A stretch of DNA of 64,000 bases from Phlebotomus papatasi (GCF_024763615.1 NC_077223.1:47244627-47308626); one strand, 5' to 3'; numbered from the stretch's first letter, positions 52,701 to 57,927 are shown. The notes: generated by a model not told the origin, from the sequence alone. Numbers and translations: made by a program.

Positions 52701-54349
52701 AATTACTTCAGAGATATATAAAGACTGTATATTTTCAAAAAATCACTATACTTTTAACAAAGAATAATTAAAATGGCAAAAAACTAAAAGCATGCAAATC
52801 AAAGACATTTTTCAATGGATTTTCCCTATATTTTGACATCATGTGACTTTTTATTGAACACAGAGCCACCAATTTTTTCGTAGTCAATTAATTAGAAATT
52901 TCGCATGAAAACAAAAAAAATTGCCATTTATTCTACACTCACGACATCTACAATTACAGGAAAATTGCCTGTTTACATCTACCCCAAATGCTGTTTTCTG
53001 TCCAATTGTTAATTCTTTTAAAAAATTGAGAATCTCAATATCTTTAGTAAATACATTAATATAACCCTAAAGGTTGTAGGAAAGAACTGGTATTGCTACA
53101 TTTCGATTATTTTACACAGTTCTCAATTTCTAGGTGGAAATCCAAATGACCAAAATAATCGAAATATTAACATTTTCGAGAAAAATGATTTTTATTTTTA
53201 AAGTGTTAGGATTATATTGACCAATTCATCTGTGTGCATACATCCCCATGGTATCTATGAATGCTTATGGGTTTTATCCTCTGGAGTCTTAAAATTAATG
53301 AAAAAATCACAGTGTTTACAACTACCCCTGTTTACTACTGCCCCAGTTCCCCCTACTTATAAAAAAGATAGATTAATGAAAAAACTTCATTAGAGTAAAT
53401 TAAGCTAATTCAAAACCTGCTCCAAATGGAAACTTTTCGCTACTCCAAATGGAAACGTCATTGTTTTCATGATAAATACAGTACTAAATTATTATTTATA
53501 TAATTTTCTATACCACAGTTTCATTAATTAGTTAATTTTGCTCCTAATAAAGCAAATATCCATTCATATTCAAAAATTTTAATTTGTTAATATCTCAGAA
53601 AAATTAAAAGTGTACCTTTTCACCATCGAATTTTTCATCGATTGACTAGGTTTTCTAATGAAAAACACAATAAAGTGACTGTTGTTTATTCCTTTTGTTT
53701 AACATTGTCACATTTCTGTCTAATTTTAGTTAAATTAAGTGCTAATCTTTATTGTTAACGGTACGTGAAGTTTTCAAATGAAATAATTACTTATTTTGTG
53801 AACAAAAAGAGTTTTTCTGAAGTGTCTGCAAATACTTCAATAGGAAACCCCGGAAATATGATTTTCTGGGAGAGATTTTCTTATTGTTTTAGATGGGAAA
53901 GGAGAAAAGACCAGGAATAAGAATAAATCCTGCACTCAAGAGCAACACAACAAGGTTTTGGAAGCCTTTCGTCACGGTTTCACTTACACACTGTTTGTCT
54001 CCAATTAGACAATTTCCTTTGTCTCCATTTGGATTAATATGTTTCCAATTTTACACTCGGGTATTTTTCTTGTATTTAAGAAGTTTTCAAATTATATCTA
54101 AAGAATTTTCACTAAGCAAAGAGTCAAGGAGCAAATTTATGTAAATCTCTTCAGAAAAATATGTACCTAATGTGTTGAATTTTCTGTCAAAGTTAAAGCG
54201 TCTGGAAATGGTTTTGAATTAGGACATTTACCCTACATGTATTTTATTAGATTACATTAAACTAAATTTCAATATTTTGACGAAATTGTCAATAGGTGTT
54301 CGCTGCCAAACAGGTGTTCCCTTCGGCCCTAGATGATTATGAGACATAG
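13619..54349 (+). CDS. NACHT and WD-repeat STAND protein (NWD1/NWD2/qui-1-like), 20 coding exons
   Basis: The gene was rebuilt from 20 exons with GT-AG junctions and consistent phases, 1,500 residues in all. Residues about 29-130 resemble DUF4062 (KIYVAS strand, KEERR helix, FVDMHFG). Residues about 322-620 form a NACHT-type NTPase with Walker A GHHGSGKST at 373-381 and Walker B VLFFFIDDLH at 466-475. Residues 622-860 form a helical arm with an acidic, Pro/Ser-rich linker. From about 869 to the end come about 14 WD blades, enough for two seven-bladed propellers. In this family nucleotide binding drives assembly and the propellers act as sensor. The ligand here is unknown. The gene spans 41 kb because introns 1, 7, 9, 10, 15, 16 and 17 are full of MITEs. 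It meets the apyrase gene tail to tail. Family assignment is strong. The exact ortholog and the last exon are less certain. Confidence 0.88.
14139..16276. mobile_element. Element F, 2.1 kb, TIR CAGTGGGGCAGAA
   Basis: The ends are CAGTGGGGCAGAA…TTCTGCCCCACTG, nested in MITE A2. No transposase was found. It carries a roughly 58-bp tandem array at 15180-15440 and copies of a dispersed 'AACTCCAAGAGAGAGCAGTT'-type repeat near 15020. I could not find an 8-bp duplication, so the superfamily is unresolved. A 2-3-bp duplication cannot be excluded. Confidence 0.7.
15180..15440. repeat. Minisatellite of about 58-bp units inside element F
   Basis: Five to six diverged units, each with AAACGGTTAAGATTGCGC, a short AAA run, then CACGCACAGCTCAATCAT. 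The units vary from about 52 to 61 bp. The array is embedded in a transposon and so is presumably part of it. Confidence 0.8.
16914..16993 (+). CDS. NWD-like exon 2 (residues 39-65)
   Basis: It follows CTGTTACAG. It encodes the KEERRVLLE helix and the PEIQSFYDDRQIE segment of the DUF4062-like domain. It ends GAG|gtaatg in phase 0. The following 135 nt are in frame and stop-free, so a retained-intron isoform is possible. Confidence 0.75.
17129..17260 (+). CDS. NWD-like exon 3 (residues 66-109)
   Basis: It encodes MEFVDMHFGTG, the conserved strand after the first helix in DUF4062 proteins, then a DHLSEVMICSRDSKSVFFL segment. The donor is CTT|gtgagt, phase 0. The acceptor GAAAAG is weak in pyrimidines, so this junction is the least certain of the 5' half. 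Confidence 0.75.
17387..17559 (+). CDS. NWD-like exon 4 (residues 110-167)
   Basis: It starts ALIGNDPG after GGAGGAAG, completing the strand-turn 'FFLALIGNDPG' across the junction. It contains three Cys in ECVKKNCC and ends AG|gtgagc in phase 2. Confidence 0.8.
17560..19469 (+). other. Intron 4 (1.9 kb)
   Basis: AT-rich, with a clear TTGCTTTTCTAG acceptor. It contains a piggyBac-like MITE at 18042-18556 and a SINE-like B-box fragment with AAGCGTCCTAGCTTT near 17845. The rest is unremarkable. Confidence 0.7.
18042..18556. mobile_element. piggyBac-like MITE N1, TTAA-flanked, 515 bp
   Basis: The ends are CCCTTTAACGACGA…TCGTCCTTAAAGGG, flanked by TTAA at 18038-18041 and 18557-18560. TTAA duplication with a CCY start is the piggyBac signature. 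It has no coding capacity. Confidence 0.8.
19470..19633 (+). CDS. NWD-like exon 5 (residues 167-222)
   Basis: It encodes a charged helical stretch (HQEKREWVKTCREMKDVLER, then MRLMLKSPLEREIDTAL) leading to the NTPase. It ends G|gtgagt in phase 1. Confidence 0.85.
19759..19897 (+). CDS. NWD-like exon 6 (residues 222-268)
   Basis: It encodes VFREWSSPSSSQLRDRIQQ and further helix (QQIKKQLSRVLPPDN), linking the N-terminal domain to the NACHT module. The junctions are GGCAG| and AAC|gtaagt, leaving phase 2. Confidence 0.85.
20193..20352 (+). CDS. NWD-like exon 7 (residues 268-321)
   Basis: It encodes EIDPDTESHEDYLAVFKTTI and a long amphipathic helix, ending TVQ|gtgagt in phase 0. In NWD/TEP1-type proteins this helix precedes the nucleotide-binding fold. 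Confidence 0.85.
20830..22593. mobile_element. hAT-like element Z with perfect 8-bp target duplication
   Basis: The left end is CAGAGGTGTGCAAAAACCG and the right end is the imperfect inverse ending GCTCACCCCTG. TTTTAAAT lies directly on both sides (20822-20829, 22594-22601). The CAGRGGTG terminus plus the 8-bp duplication is classic hAT. Without the nested MITE it would be about 860 bp. It has no transposase. Confidence 0.85.
20905..21804. mobile_element. TA-MITE family C, uninterrupted 900-bp copy
   Basis: The ends are GGGGAGACTGGGGCAAAAAG and CTTTTTGCCCCAATCTCCCC, with flanking TA, inside hAT element Z. It is the empty-site reference for the interrupted copy at 45982-48109. Its short open frames are not genes. 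Confidence 0.88.
23063..23703. mobile_element. TA-MITE family J, 641 bp
   Basis: The ends are GGGTAACGTGTGGTATTTC and GAAATACCACACGTTACCC, a perfect 19-bp TIR, flanked by TA. A 'TCCCGAAATA' word recurs several times inside. It is non-coding and lies within intron 7. Confidence 0.88.
23953..24206 (+). CDS. NWD-like exon 8 (residues 322-406), Walker A
   Basis: It encodes the first half of the NACHT fold. A HLVFVGEHEASKS strand is followed by HAPHFIYGHHGSGKSTLI, where GHHGSGKST (373-381) is the phosphate-binding loop. Lys-380 and the following Ser/Thr should contact nucleotide phosphates and magnesium. It ends GC|gtgagt in phase 2. Confidence 0.92.
24285..24931 (+). CDS. NWD-like exon 9 (residues 406-622), Walker B and NACHT core
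   Basis: It starts SKTPRAAYNLELLRVICQQ and includes the Walker B strand VLFFFIDDLHKL (acidic pair 472-473). An LPSNVFLICSTTS sensor-1-like strand and the helical lid and winged-helix start (YLTCTEYGLSETELLELL) follow. It ends A|gtgagt in phase 1. The open frame runs on past the donor to 25092 but that part is intronic. Confidence 0.92.
25539..25960. mobile_element. TA-MITE family K, copy K1, 422 bp
   Basis: It starts GGGTAAGTGTACCCAATTTC and ends GAAATTTGGTACAGTTAGCC, with TA on the right and a diverged CA on the left. Both halves are related to those of K2 at 49148-49923. It is a shorter, decayed copy. Confidence 0.7.
26241..26885 (-). mobile_element. RTE-like non-LTR retrotransposon fragment, copy 1, with target duplication
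   Basis: A minus-strand 5'-truncated insertion. Its 3' end is a (TGAA)n tail (26241-26252 on the plus strand, ATTC repeats), preceded by the characteristic GGGTTAAGCGGTTGAAAATG. Flanking direct repeats TTC-T(5/6)-AAGTTC lie at 26227-26240 and 26886-26900. They differ by one T. The left-over coding part is the RT C-terminus. Confidence 0.85.
26271..26831 (-). pseudogene. RTE-like reverse transcriptase C-terminus, one in-frame stop
   Basis: In one frame it encodes SVFKAVFIPILTYGHEIW, AAEMSYLRAVKGITRRDR and a GRPRTRWLNQIQN tail, the usual end of RTE-type polyproteins. A single nonsense codon (TAG at about 26496-26498, apparently from TGG) splits the frame. The RT catalytic core and endonuclease are absent. 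It stops at the family's natural terminator just before the TGAA tail. Confidence 0.8.
27068..27446. mobile_element. TA-MITE related to the GGGGAAACTGGGGC group, 379 bp
   Basis: It starts GAGGAAACCGGGCCAGAATT and ends AATTCTGCTCCAGTTTGCCC, flanked by TA. The termini are diverged from the main family. Inside, the words AATAACTTTTGTTTGTAAA and its inverse suggest a foldback centre. Confidence 0.65.
27499..27638. mobile_element. piggyBac-like MITE N2, TTAA-flanked, 140 bp
   Basis: The ends are CCCTTTAAGGACGA…TCGTCCTTAAAAGG between TTAA at 27495-27498 and 27639-27642. The GGGTCACCGATGACCC palindrome follows the left terminus. Same family as 18042-18556. A one-ended relic (CCTTTAAGGATGATTGGGCC) lies near 37591. 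Confidence 0.82.
28149..28558 (+). CDS. NWD-like exon 10 (residues 622-758)
   Basis: It begins KPLIREKLMSGKVLIQWRHD (the codon for Lys is split across the junction), a winged-helix/arm region shared with NWD and TEP1 proteins. A polar Pro/Ser/Thr linker (about 675-712) is followed by LSYSVRHVEESWHHLMRS. It ends GCG|gtaagt in phase 0. Confidence 0.88.
28663..29597. mobile_element. Foldback element P, copy P1: 373-bp inverted arms
   Basis: The two arms, 28663-29035 and 29225-29597, are near-perfect inverse copies starting TTAGATGAGATCATATATTC. They surround a unique 189-bp centre. Flanking bases are TA-rich and a TA duplication is likely. A second, nearly identical copy lies at 61531-62464. 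The same 60-codon frame appears in all four arms, but it is a by-product of the repeat. No transposase is present. Confidence 0.88.
30805..30999. repeat. Hairpin repeat, 195 bp
   Basis: CCAAATAGACTCAGGATGAT at the left and its imperfect inverse ending GCCTGAGTCTATTTGG at the right enclose a second inverted layer (TTCGAGAATATT / ATATTCTAGAA). It is probably a small MITE. The target duplication is not clear. Confidence 0.6.
31130..31465. repeat. Foldback array of GGGATTTTGGCTTTC units
   Basis: The left arm (31138-31205) carries four to five units of CCAAAATCCCGAA. The right arm (31335-31455) carries seven units of the inverse, TTCGGGATTTTGGC, with unequal copy numbers. The ends are CCCGGT / ACCGG beside AT dinucleotide runs. 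This resembles a foldback MITE whose arms are short tandem repeats. Confidence 0.75.
32923..33069 (+). CDS. NWD-like exon 11 (residues 759-807)
   Basis: It encodes SYLRCLIEHVRCHILDRDIE and an RDPMQLGAQ end, the helical block that in NWD and TEP1 proteins carries a 'DP-x-QL' motif before the propeller. It is in phase 0 at both ends, CAA|gtatgt. Confidence 0.88.
33130..33237 (+). CDS. NWD-like exon 12 (residues 808-843)
   Basis: It begins VISWLRPISEHDENDNSLLS, continuing the QL-x-x-RL-type motif, and ends DGYTVP|gtaagt in phase 0. It is separated from exon 11 by only a 60-nt intron. Confidence 0.85.
33322..33514 (+). CDS. NWD-like exon 13 (residues 844-908), first WD blade
   Basis: After a Pro-rich lead (TGWLPVPLPSQ) the first WD blade follows: IRTIDLSPSKQHLIIG … GDVQLWHI. 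It ends HTFKG in phase 1 so that the GH of the next blade spans the junction. Confidence 0.88.
33585..33708 (+). CDS. NWD-like exon 14 (residues 908-949), WD blade 2
   Basis: It reads HSGPVTCLTVPRELNYLITG, then SEDTSVILWDMR: a textbook WD blade with GH and WD. It ends TG|gtaaat in phase 2. The Trp codon is completed by exon 15. Confidence 0.9.
33793..33904 (+). CDS. NWD-like exon 15 (residues 949-986), WD blade 3
   Basis: It reads EHIAAVICVTYALNNTYIIS, then GGDDSSIIISSMETGKL. The WD dipeptide is replaced by SS. It ends TTG|gtaagt in phase 0. Confidence 0.88.
35157..35372. mobile_element. TA-MITE hairpin L1, 216 bp
   Basis: It starts GGGGAATGTTGGCATGG and ends with the inverse …CCTATATTCCCC, TA-flanked. 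The arms remain complementary almost to the centre (GTTCGCACAGAGTGAACCTT / AAGGTTCACTCTGTGCGAAC), so the transcript would be a near-complete hairpin. Confidence 0.85.
35571..35787 (-). mobile_element. RTE-like fragment, copy 2, with perfect 13-bp target duplication
   Basis: A 217-bp 5'-truncated copy of the element at 26241-26885: TGAA tail, the GGTTGAAAATG terminus, and the degraded GRPR…RW coding end (frameshifted). ATATACTCACAAT flanks it perfectly at 35558-35570 and 35788-35800. It lies inside hAT element O. Confidence 0.9.
36247..37235. mobile_element. TA-MITE L2, 989 bp, GGGGAATGTAGGCA termini
   Basis: The ends are GGGGAATGTAGGCA and TGCCTACATTCCCC, TA-flanked. The first 80 bp share words with L1 (GAACGATGCGAATTTTCTCT). 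The centre is unrelated and non-coding. Confidence 0.85.
38721..38903 (+). CDS. NWD-like exon 16 (residues 987-1047), WD blade 4 and start of 5
   Basis: It reads HHRGPVTAVHVSQSSDVLVS, then SHDASICLWSLENF, then the strand PIINFEISSDS of the next blade. Phase 0 at both ends, TCG|gtaagt. Confidence 0.9.
39759..40583. mobile_element. TA-MITE family H, copy H1, 825 bp (reverse orientation)
   Basis: It starts GGGTAAATGTTCCAATTCG and ends CTTAATTTACCC, flanked by TA. It aligns end to end with the reverse complement of H2 and H3. It is non-coding. Recurring phrases such as CATTTGGAG appear in both halves. Confidence 0.82.
42298..42510. mobile_element. TA-MITE hairpin M, 213 bp
   Basis: It starts GGGGAAGTACTCTCCCTTC and ends with the inverse …GGGAGAGTACTTCCCC. 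The left duplication is TA and the right TT. The arms pair over most of the length (ATTTTTCCTAAGA inverted near 42350 and 42445). Confidence 0.8.
42608..43453. mobile_element. TA-MITE family H, copy H2, 846 bp
   Basis: It starts GGGTAAATTAAGCTAATTC and ends GAATTAGGACATTTACCC, flanked by TA. Same orientation as H3 at 53393, opposite to H1, and about 2 kb from H1 in the same intron. Confidence 0.85.
45175..45270 (+). CDS. NWD-like exon 17 (residues 1048-1079), WD blade 5 end
   Basis: It reads VFLLALCEDNGLYLRALATG, then TELHSLKGHKSK: the second half of blade 5 with its GH. It is isolated by 6.3-kb and 5.3-kb introns. Phase 0 at both ends, AAG|gtaata. Confidence 0.87.
45379..45577. mobile_element. 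TA-MITE, 199 bp, GGGGAAACTGGGGC termini
   Basis: It starts GGGGAAACTGGGGCACCACC and ends GGTGCCCCAGTTTCCCC, flanked by TA. CACCAAACAC / GTGTTTGGGGTG is also inverted. It is the smallest member of the GGGGARACTGGGGC group here. Confidence 0.85.
45725..45949. mobile_element. MITE family A, copy B, nested in A3
   Basis: The ends are AGGTAAAATACCC and GGGTACTTTACCT, flanked by TA. It is a complete 225-bp family-A member inserted into another member. The target TA corresponds to GGAATAATTTACC in the uninterrupted A1. Confidence 0.85.
46574..47528. mobile_element. TA-MITE family D, 955 bp, nested in C
   Basis: The ends are GGGGGAACTGGGGCAGTAGT and ACATGTGCCCCAGTCTCCCC, flanked by TA. The clean copy at 20905 is uninterrupted at the equivalent site (AAAGGTGTAGAAAAATAAAT). 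An inverted second copy lies at 52397-53353. Phrases such as 'GGGGTAGATGTAA' recur inside. Confidence 0.87.
47660..47915. mobile_element. TA-MITE family E, 256 bp, nested in C
   Basis: The ends are CATTGAGAAAAAAAG and TTTCTCTCTCAATG, flanked by TA. The clean C copy reads straight through this point (near 21610). GGTGTAAAAATAT-type and GGGTAA-type words mirror inside. A related copy starts at 63769 and runs off the window. Confidence 0.8.
48141..48344. repeat. Inverted repeat with GTGGGGCA termini
   Basis: AGTGGGGCACTTTTGAATTG and the imperfect inverse CAATTCAATGATGCTCCACT bound about 200 bp. It is probably another decayed member of the GGGGC MITE group. The target duplication is not resolved. 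Confidence 0.45.
49148..49923. mobile_element. TA-MITE family K, copy K2, foldback, 776 bp
   Basis: It starts GGGTAAGTGTGCCAAATTCC and ends GGAATTTGGCACACTTGCCC, TA-flanked. The inverted arms extend for about 250-300 bp (for example TTTCCATGAATTTTTAG / CTAAAAGTTCATGGAAA), so most of the element folds back. It is non-coding. Confidence 0.85.
50556..51263 (+). CDS. NWD-like exon 18 (residues 1080-1315), WD blades 6-10
   Basis: It runs from VRGMCLANDSQRAIVGCEDT through five blades, including VPITCFDISRDSQLAATATG and APVTAVSFSPNGEFVASG. Blade 7 carries a basic insertion with PKKRK at 1158-1162. It ends GCG|gtgagt in phase 0. The open frame upstream of 50556 is intron. Confidence 0.92.
51634..52137 (+). 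CDS. NWD-like exon 19 (residues 1316-1483), WD blades 11-14
   Basis: It begins CTNGDNSLHIWSLTRED, completing blade 11, then three canonical blades ending SLKVWQA, NLIVWDLHTG and TLIVWET. It closes with FDITLECSRIL, the first strands of a further blade, and the donor CTC|gtaagt in phase 0. Confidence 0.92.
52397..53353. mobile_element. TA-MITE family D, copy D', 957 bp, inverted relative to 46574-47528
   Basis: It starts GGGGAGACTGGGGCACATG and ends CTGCCCCAGTTCCCCC, flanked by TA. It aligns over its whole length with the reverse complement of D. It lies in the last intron of the NWD-like gene. Confidence 0.87.
53393..54233. mobile_element. TA-MITE family H, copy H3, 841 bp
   Basis: It starts GAGTAAATTAAGCTAATTC and ends GAATTAGGACATTTACCC, flanked by TA. 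It is closely similar to H2 in the same orientation. An 83-codon frame inside (53893-54144) is a coincidence of the repeat. Confidence 0.85.
54296..54349 (+). CDS. NWD-like exon 20, terminal (residues 1484-1500)
   Basis: After CAATAG the phase-0 frame encodes VFAAKQVFPSALDDYET and then TAG. It has higher GC than its surroundings, the right phase, and AATAAA signals at 54706-54716. It closes the 15th WD-like strand pair only partly, so an alternative 3' end is possible. The sequence is short, so the evidence is limited. Confidence 0.6.
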   Translation: MFAAKQVFPSALDDYET

Positions 54350-54716
54350 GTCTTCAACAGACCAGCAGCTTAATGAAAAATTAATGGAAACATTATATAA
54401 TTTTGATTGTAATTACTTGACTAACCCGAAGGTCAGTCTTTAATAACAGAAAATTTTTCACACAAAAAATATCTAGTGCTTTACAAAGAAATAGTATCAG
54501 ACGTCTTGAGGAAGCTCCAATTCTTGCCCTATAACCCACACGGACGGGTGGATCATACATCAATAAGAATATAATTATTTATTCATATTTCTAATGGCAA
54601 AAAATGACAGTATCCTAGTTTTGCAGAATGTTCTAGCTCTCCATAAATTATCCTTTCGTACAGCTAAAGACGTAAGGGGCTATTAAAAAGAAATTCATTC
54701 ATAAAAATAAAATAAA
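54350..54716 (+). terminator. Putative 3' UTR and poly(A) signals of the NWD-like gene
   Basis: About 360 nt of AT-rich sequence following the stop. Two overlapping AATAAA hexamers at 54706-54716 are the first clear signals downstream. The assignment depends on exon 20 being the true last exon. Confidence 0.45.
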
Positions 54717-54899
54717 AAACATGAAATTGAAAATTGAAATTTTTCAATGTCATTTTTCATCTCAAATGACATTTTGACATCAGTAACTAGCTTCTTAAAA
54801 AAAAGAAAGAGTTGAGAAAGATAAATCGTTTACAAGATATTTATCGGTTCTGAATATTATCCTGTGAATATTAAATCAATTAAAGGTGTTTGACTAAAT

Positions 54900-55640
54900 T
54901 GTAAGAATACAACAGGTGTGATTATGAAAAAAAAGATGACAAAGCGTCCCAGCTTTGCGGAATTCTCGAACTCACGAGATAGAGCTCACCGTGAATTAGC
55001 TTTTTACAAAAGCATTTCAAAATCAAAAAATCGGTACTTGAACGATTCATTACCGATGAAGACCGATGCAGCCGGGTTCTAATTTGCAATACTTTTCTAA
55101 AAAATCCTAATTTAACCAAAAAGAAAAATGAGCCTTCCAAAGTATTTGACTTTTAACCTTCAATAATTCAAAATAGCGAATTTTCCGGTCATAGACATGT
55201 TTGGGCGAAATATTCGCCTGGACCAGCTCTAAAACATATCCAAAAATCATTGAAAAAACTTGGGCCAATTTCGAGTAAAATTGAAAAAAACATTATTTTT
55301 AGGGAATATTAATTATTGGAGATGTAAAATTATTTAAAAATCGGTACTGAACCGATTCATCACAGATGAAGACCGATGCCGTCCGGTTCGACATTACAGT
55401 ACCTTTCCAAAAAATCCAAATTTAACCAAATCTGTTGAAAAATGAGCCTTCCAAAGTGGTTGAAATTTGACCTTCAATAATTCAAATTAGTGAATTTTCC
55501 GGCCATAGGTATGTTTGGGCGAAATGTTCGCCAGGACTAGCTCTAAAACATATCCAAAAATCATTGAAAAAACTTGGGCCAATTTTTTGCAAAATTGGAA
55601 AAACCTAATTTTTTACCTATTTTTGAGGGATAGGGAACGT
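54900..55640. repeat. Direct duplication of a roughly 300-bp satellite-like unit
   Basis: Two diverged units, 55020-55285 and 55335-55600, share GAAGACCGATGC, ATGAGCCTTCCAAAGT, TTCAATAATTCAAA and AAAAATCATTGAAAAAACTT in order. A SINE-like fragment (GTCCCAGCTTTGCGG, then GAACTCACGAGATAGAG) precedes them. Single-unit relics appear near 60750-61060 and 62490-62610. Confidence 0.7.
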
Positions 55641-56570
55641 ACGAAAGGGGAGGGGGGGGAAGTAAAGAGGTAGGGTACGAGATAATGTCATTTGAGGAGG
55701 GGTCATCGAAGACCGGAAGTCGATATCTCTTACTGTTTAAACTCCAGCACAGTGAGAAGTTGAAAAAAAGTCGATTATATAACTGCTCTCTCTTTGAGTT
55801 CGAGCAGTAAAATCCCGCAAGAATGTGTTACAATTTTTGATGAATATCTTGAGAGACACTTGTCAACTGCCTAAGAAATATTTCACAAATGCCGAAAAAC
55901 CAAAAAATGTTACGTGAATCCAGAGAAACTCAAAAAGTTTCGGAAACTTGAGAAATCAAAACCCTTGTAAAAATAGAAAAAAGTCACGCTTTAGTTAAAA
56001 GAAACAATTTTGTAAACGAGTGATAAAAGGAAAAATTATTCCTTAACACTTTTTAATAGCCCCATCCAAGGGTGTGATTTTTTCCTGGTTTAATGTCCCT
56101 TTCTGTTTGCTAGTAGAATTCTGAAAATATTTAATAAAAGCTAAAGCATTCGAAATGATTCAATAAAAGTTCAAATATTTTCATACTTTTCAGGAATCTT
56201 ATTAAATATTTTGGGGATATTGTTTATTTTTCAGTGAGCAGAATTATTATTATTCCGCTCAATATTGAATAGGTATGGTGGGTATGGTTATAGCGAATTT
56301 TTGAGGTATTGCAACATCAATTTATTAAAAATTAAAATTCACAAATTTCACTCTTCATGTATTGTCTACACATAATTAAATATTCAATTTCATGAAATAT
56401 TTATTTTCTTTATTTCAATCCTATGGCTTGTTATCTGATAGTTTAAGAGCTGAAAAGCATTCAAGTTCGATGAAATTAAAATATTTGATGGGATTAATTA
56501 TTTTATACCAACTGATAAAGTTTTATATACCATAATTTCTAAAAGTAGAAAACCATTTTTTTAAGACAAT
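55640..56570. other. Intergenic AT-rich sequence
   Basis: It includes a G-run near 55647-55660 and a dispersed 'ACTGCTCTCTCTTTGAGTTCGAGCAGT'-type hairpin word near 55780-55810, seen also near 12480, 15010, 31650 and 62825. No gene seen. Confidence 0.45.
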
Positions 56571-56584
56571 TGCACAGGCTGCGA

Positions 56585-57670
56585 CTTTTTGGTCAGTAAA
56601 AAATAAAATTTGGTCAGTTAAAAATAAAATATGGTCAGTAAAATATTTAATATGGTCAGTAATAAACTTTAAAAAATCAGTAAAAAATTAAATTTCGTCA
56701 GTAAAAAGTCAAATTTGGTCAGTAAAAAATCAAATTCGGTCAGTAAAAAATAAAATTTGGTCAGTAAAAAATAAAATACGGTCAGTAAAAAATAAAATAC
56801 GGTCAGTAAAAAATAAAATATGGTCAGTAAAAAATCAAATTCGATCGGAGAAAAGTCAAACTTGGCCGGTAAAAAGTTAAATTTGGTCAGTAAAAAATAA
56901 AATTTGGTCAGTGTAAAATAAAATTTGGTCAAAAAAAGTCAAATTTAGTCAGTAAAAAATCAAATTTGGTCAGTAAAAAATCAAACTTGATCAGTAAAAA
57001 ATGAAATTTGATCAGCAAAATACAAAAAATGGTCATTAAAAAATAAAGAACCTGGTCAGTAAAAAAACAAATTTTTTGTGCTTCGGGAAGTTATCTGCAT
57101 CGCATGTTGAGGCACAGGGAAATTTTCTGTGCTTTGGAAAGTTATCAGTAGCACCTGTTTAATTTTTGCACAAAATTTAGGAAAGACGAAATATGAAATA
57201 CGAAATCGTAAAATACGAAAGGTACTAAAATACGAAGTTTCCGCAATACGAAATGTGCAATCCTTTTTATCAGGATATGCAAAGTTTTAACTTTTATTGA
57301 TTTCCTTTTAGTTTTTTATTGACTAAATTATTATTCACTGATCATATTTAATTTTTCACTGATTAAATTTCACATTTTACTGATTAAAAAAAATTACTGA
57401 CCAAATTTGACGTTTTACCGACCAAATTTGACTTTTTTCCGACCGTATTTGATTTTTTACTGACCAAAATTTTTATTTTATACTGATTAAATTTTATTTA
57501 TTACTGACCAAATTTGATTTTTTTACTGACCAAATTTGACTTTTTACCGACCAAATTTAATTTTTTACTGATTTGTTTAAGTTTTTTACTGACCATATTT
57601 TATTTTTTACTGACCGAATTTGATTTTTTACTGAGCAATATTTTAGTTTTTACTGACCAAAAAGATTTTG
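56585..57670. repeat. Foldback tandem array of TTTGGTCAGTAAAAAATAAA units
   Basis: Left arm 56585-57060: about 20 units of roughly 21 bp (GGTCAGTAAAAAATAAAATT). Right arm 57340-57660: about 13 units of the inverse (TTTTTTACTGACCAAATTTG). The spacer holds two copies of a GGGAAGTTATCTGCATCG-like word and a series of TACGAAAT repeats. TTGCACA / GCACATTA bound the outer ends. The open frames through it are repetitive and not genes. Confidence 0.85.
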
Positions 57671-57927
57671 CCAATTGCACATTAGTAGCTTTCATACACT
57701 CTTTTAGAAAAATTGCATCTTTTTGTTATTTTACAAATCGTTAGTTGTATCAGCAACTGGACTATCTTCATTTCCTTTATATTTGCATTTGTTACAAACA
57801 CTACGCAGTGATGCGTTATTATACACAGATAGCAAAGCGAATGCAGATAGGCTATTTGCTGATCAAATTAGCAAAATCTAAATAAGTGAAGCGAAATTGA
57901 ATAGTAACATTTTCTAAATTTAGTGCA

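Larger units (their letters stand above)
52138..54295 (+). other. Intron 19 (2.2 kb)
   Basis: It holds MITE D' (52397-53353) and MITE H3 (53393-54233), which nearly abut. The acceptor GAAATTGTCAATAG follows only 62 bp after H3. Confidence 0.65.

Noticed and set aside
53893..54144. 83-codon frame near the end of the NWD-like gene
   Set aside because: Inside MITE H3, and similar sequence is present in MITE H2.
56669..56932. Minus-strand FYFLLTKF-repeat frame
   Set aside because: Translation of a 21-bp tandem repeat. Unit length is a multiple of three, which keeps the frame open.
56585..57670. CRISPR-like regularity
   Set aside because: Units are contiguous without unique spacers, and this is a eukaryotic genome.
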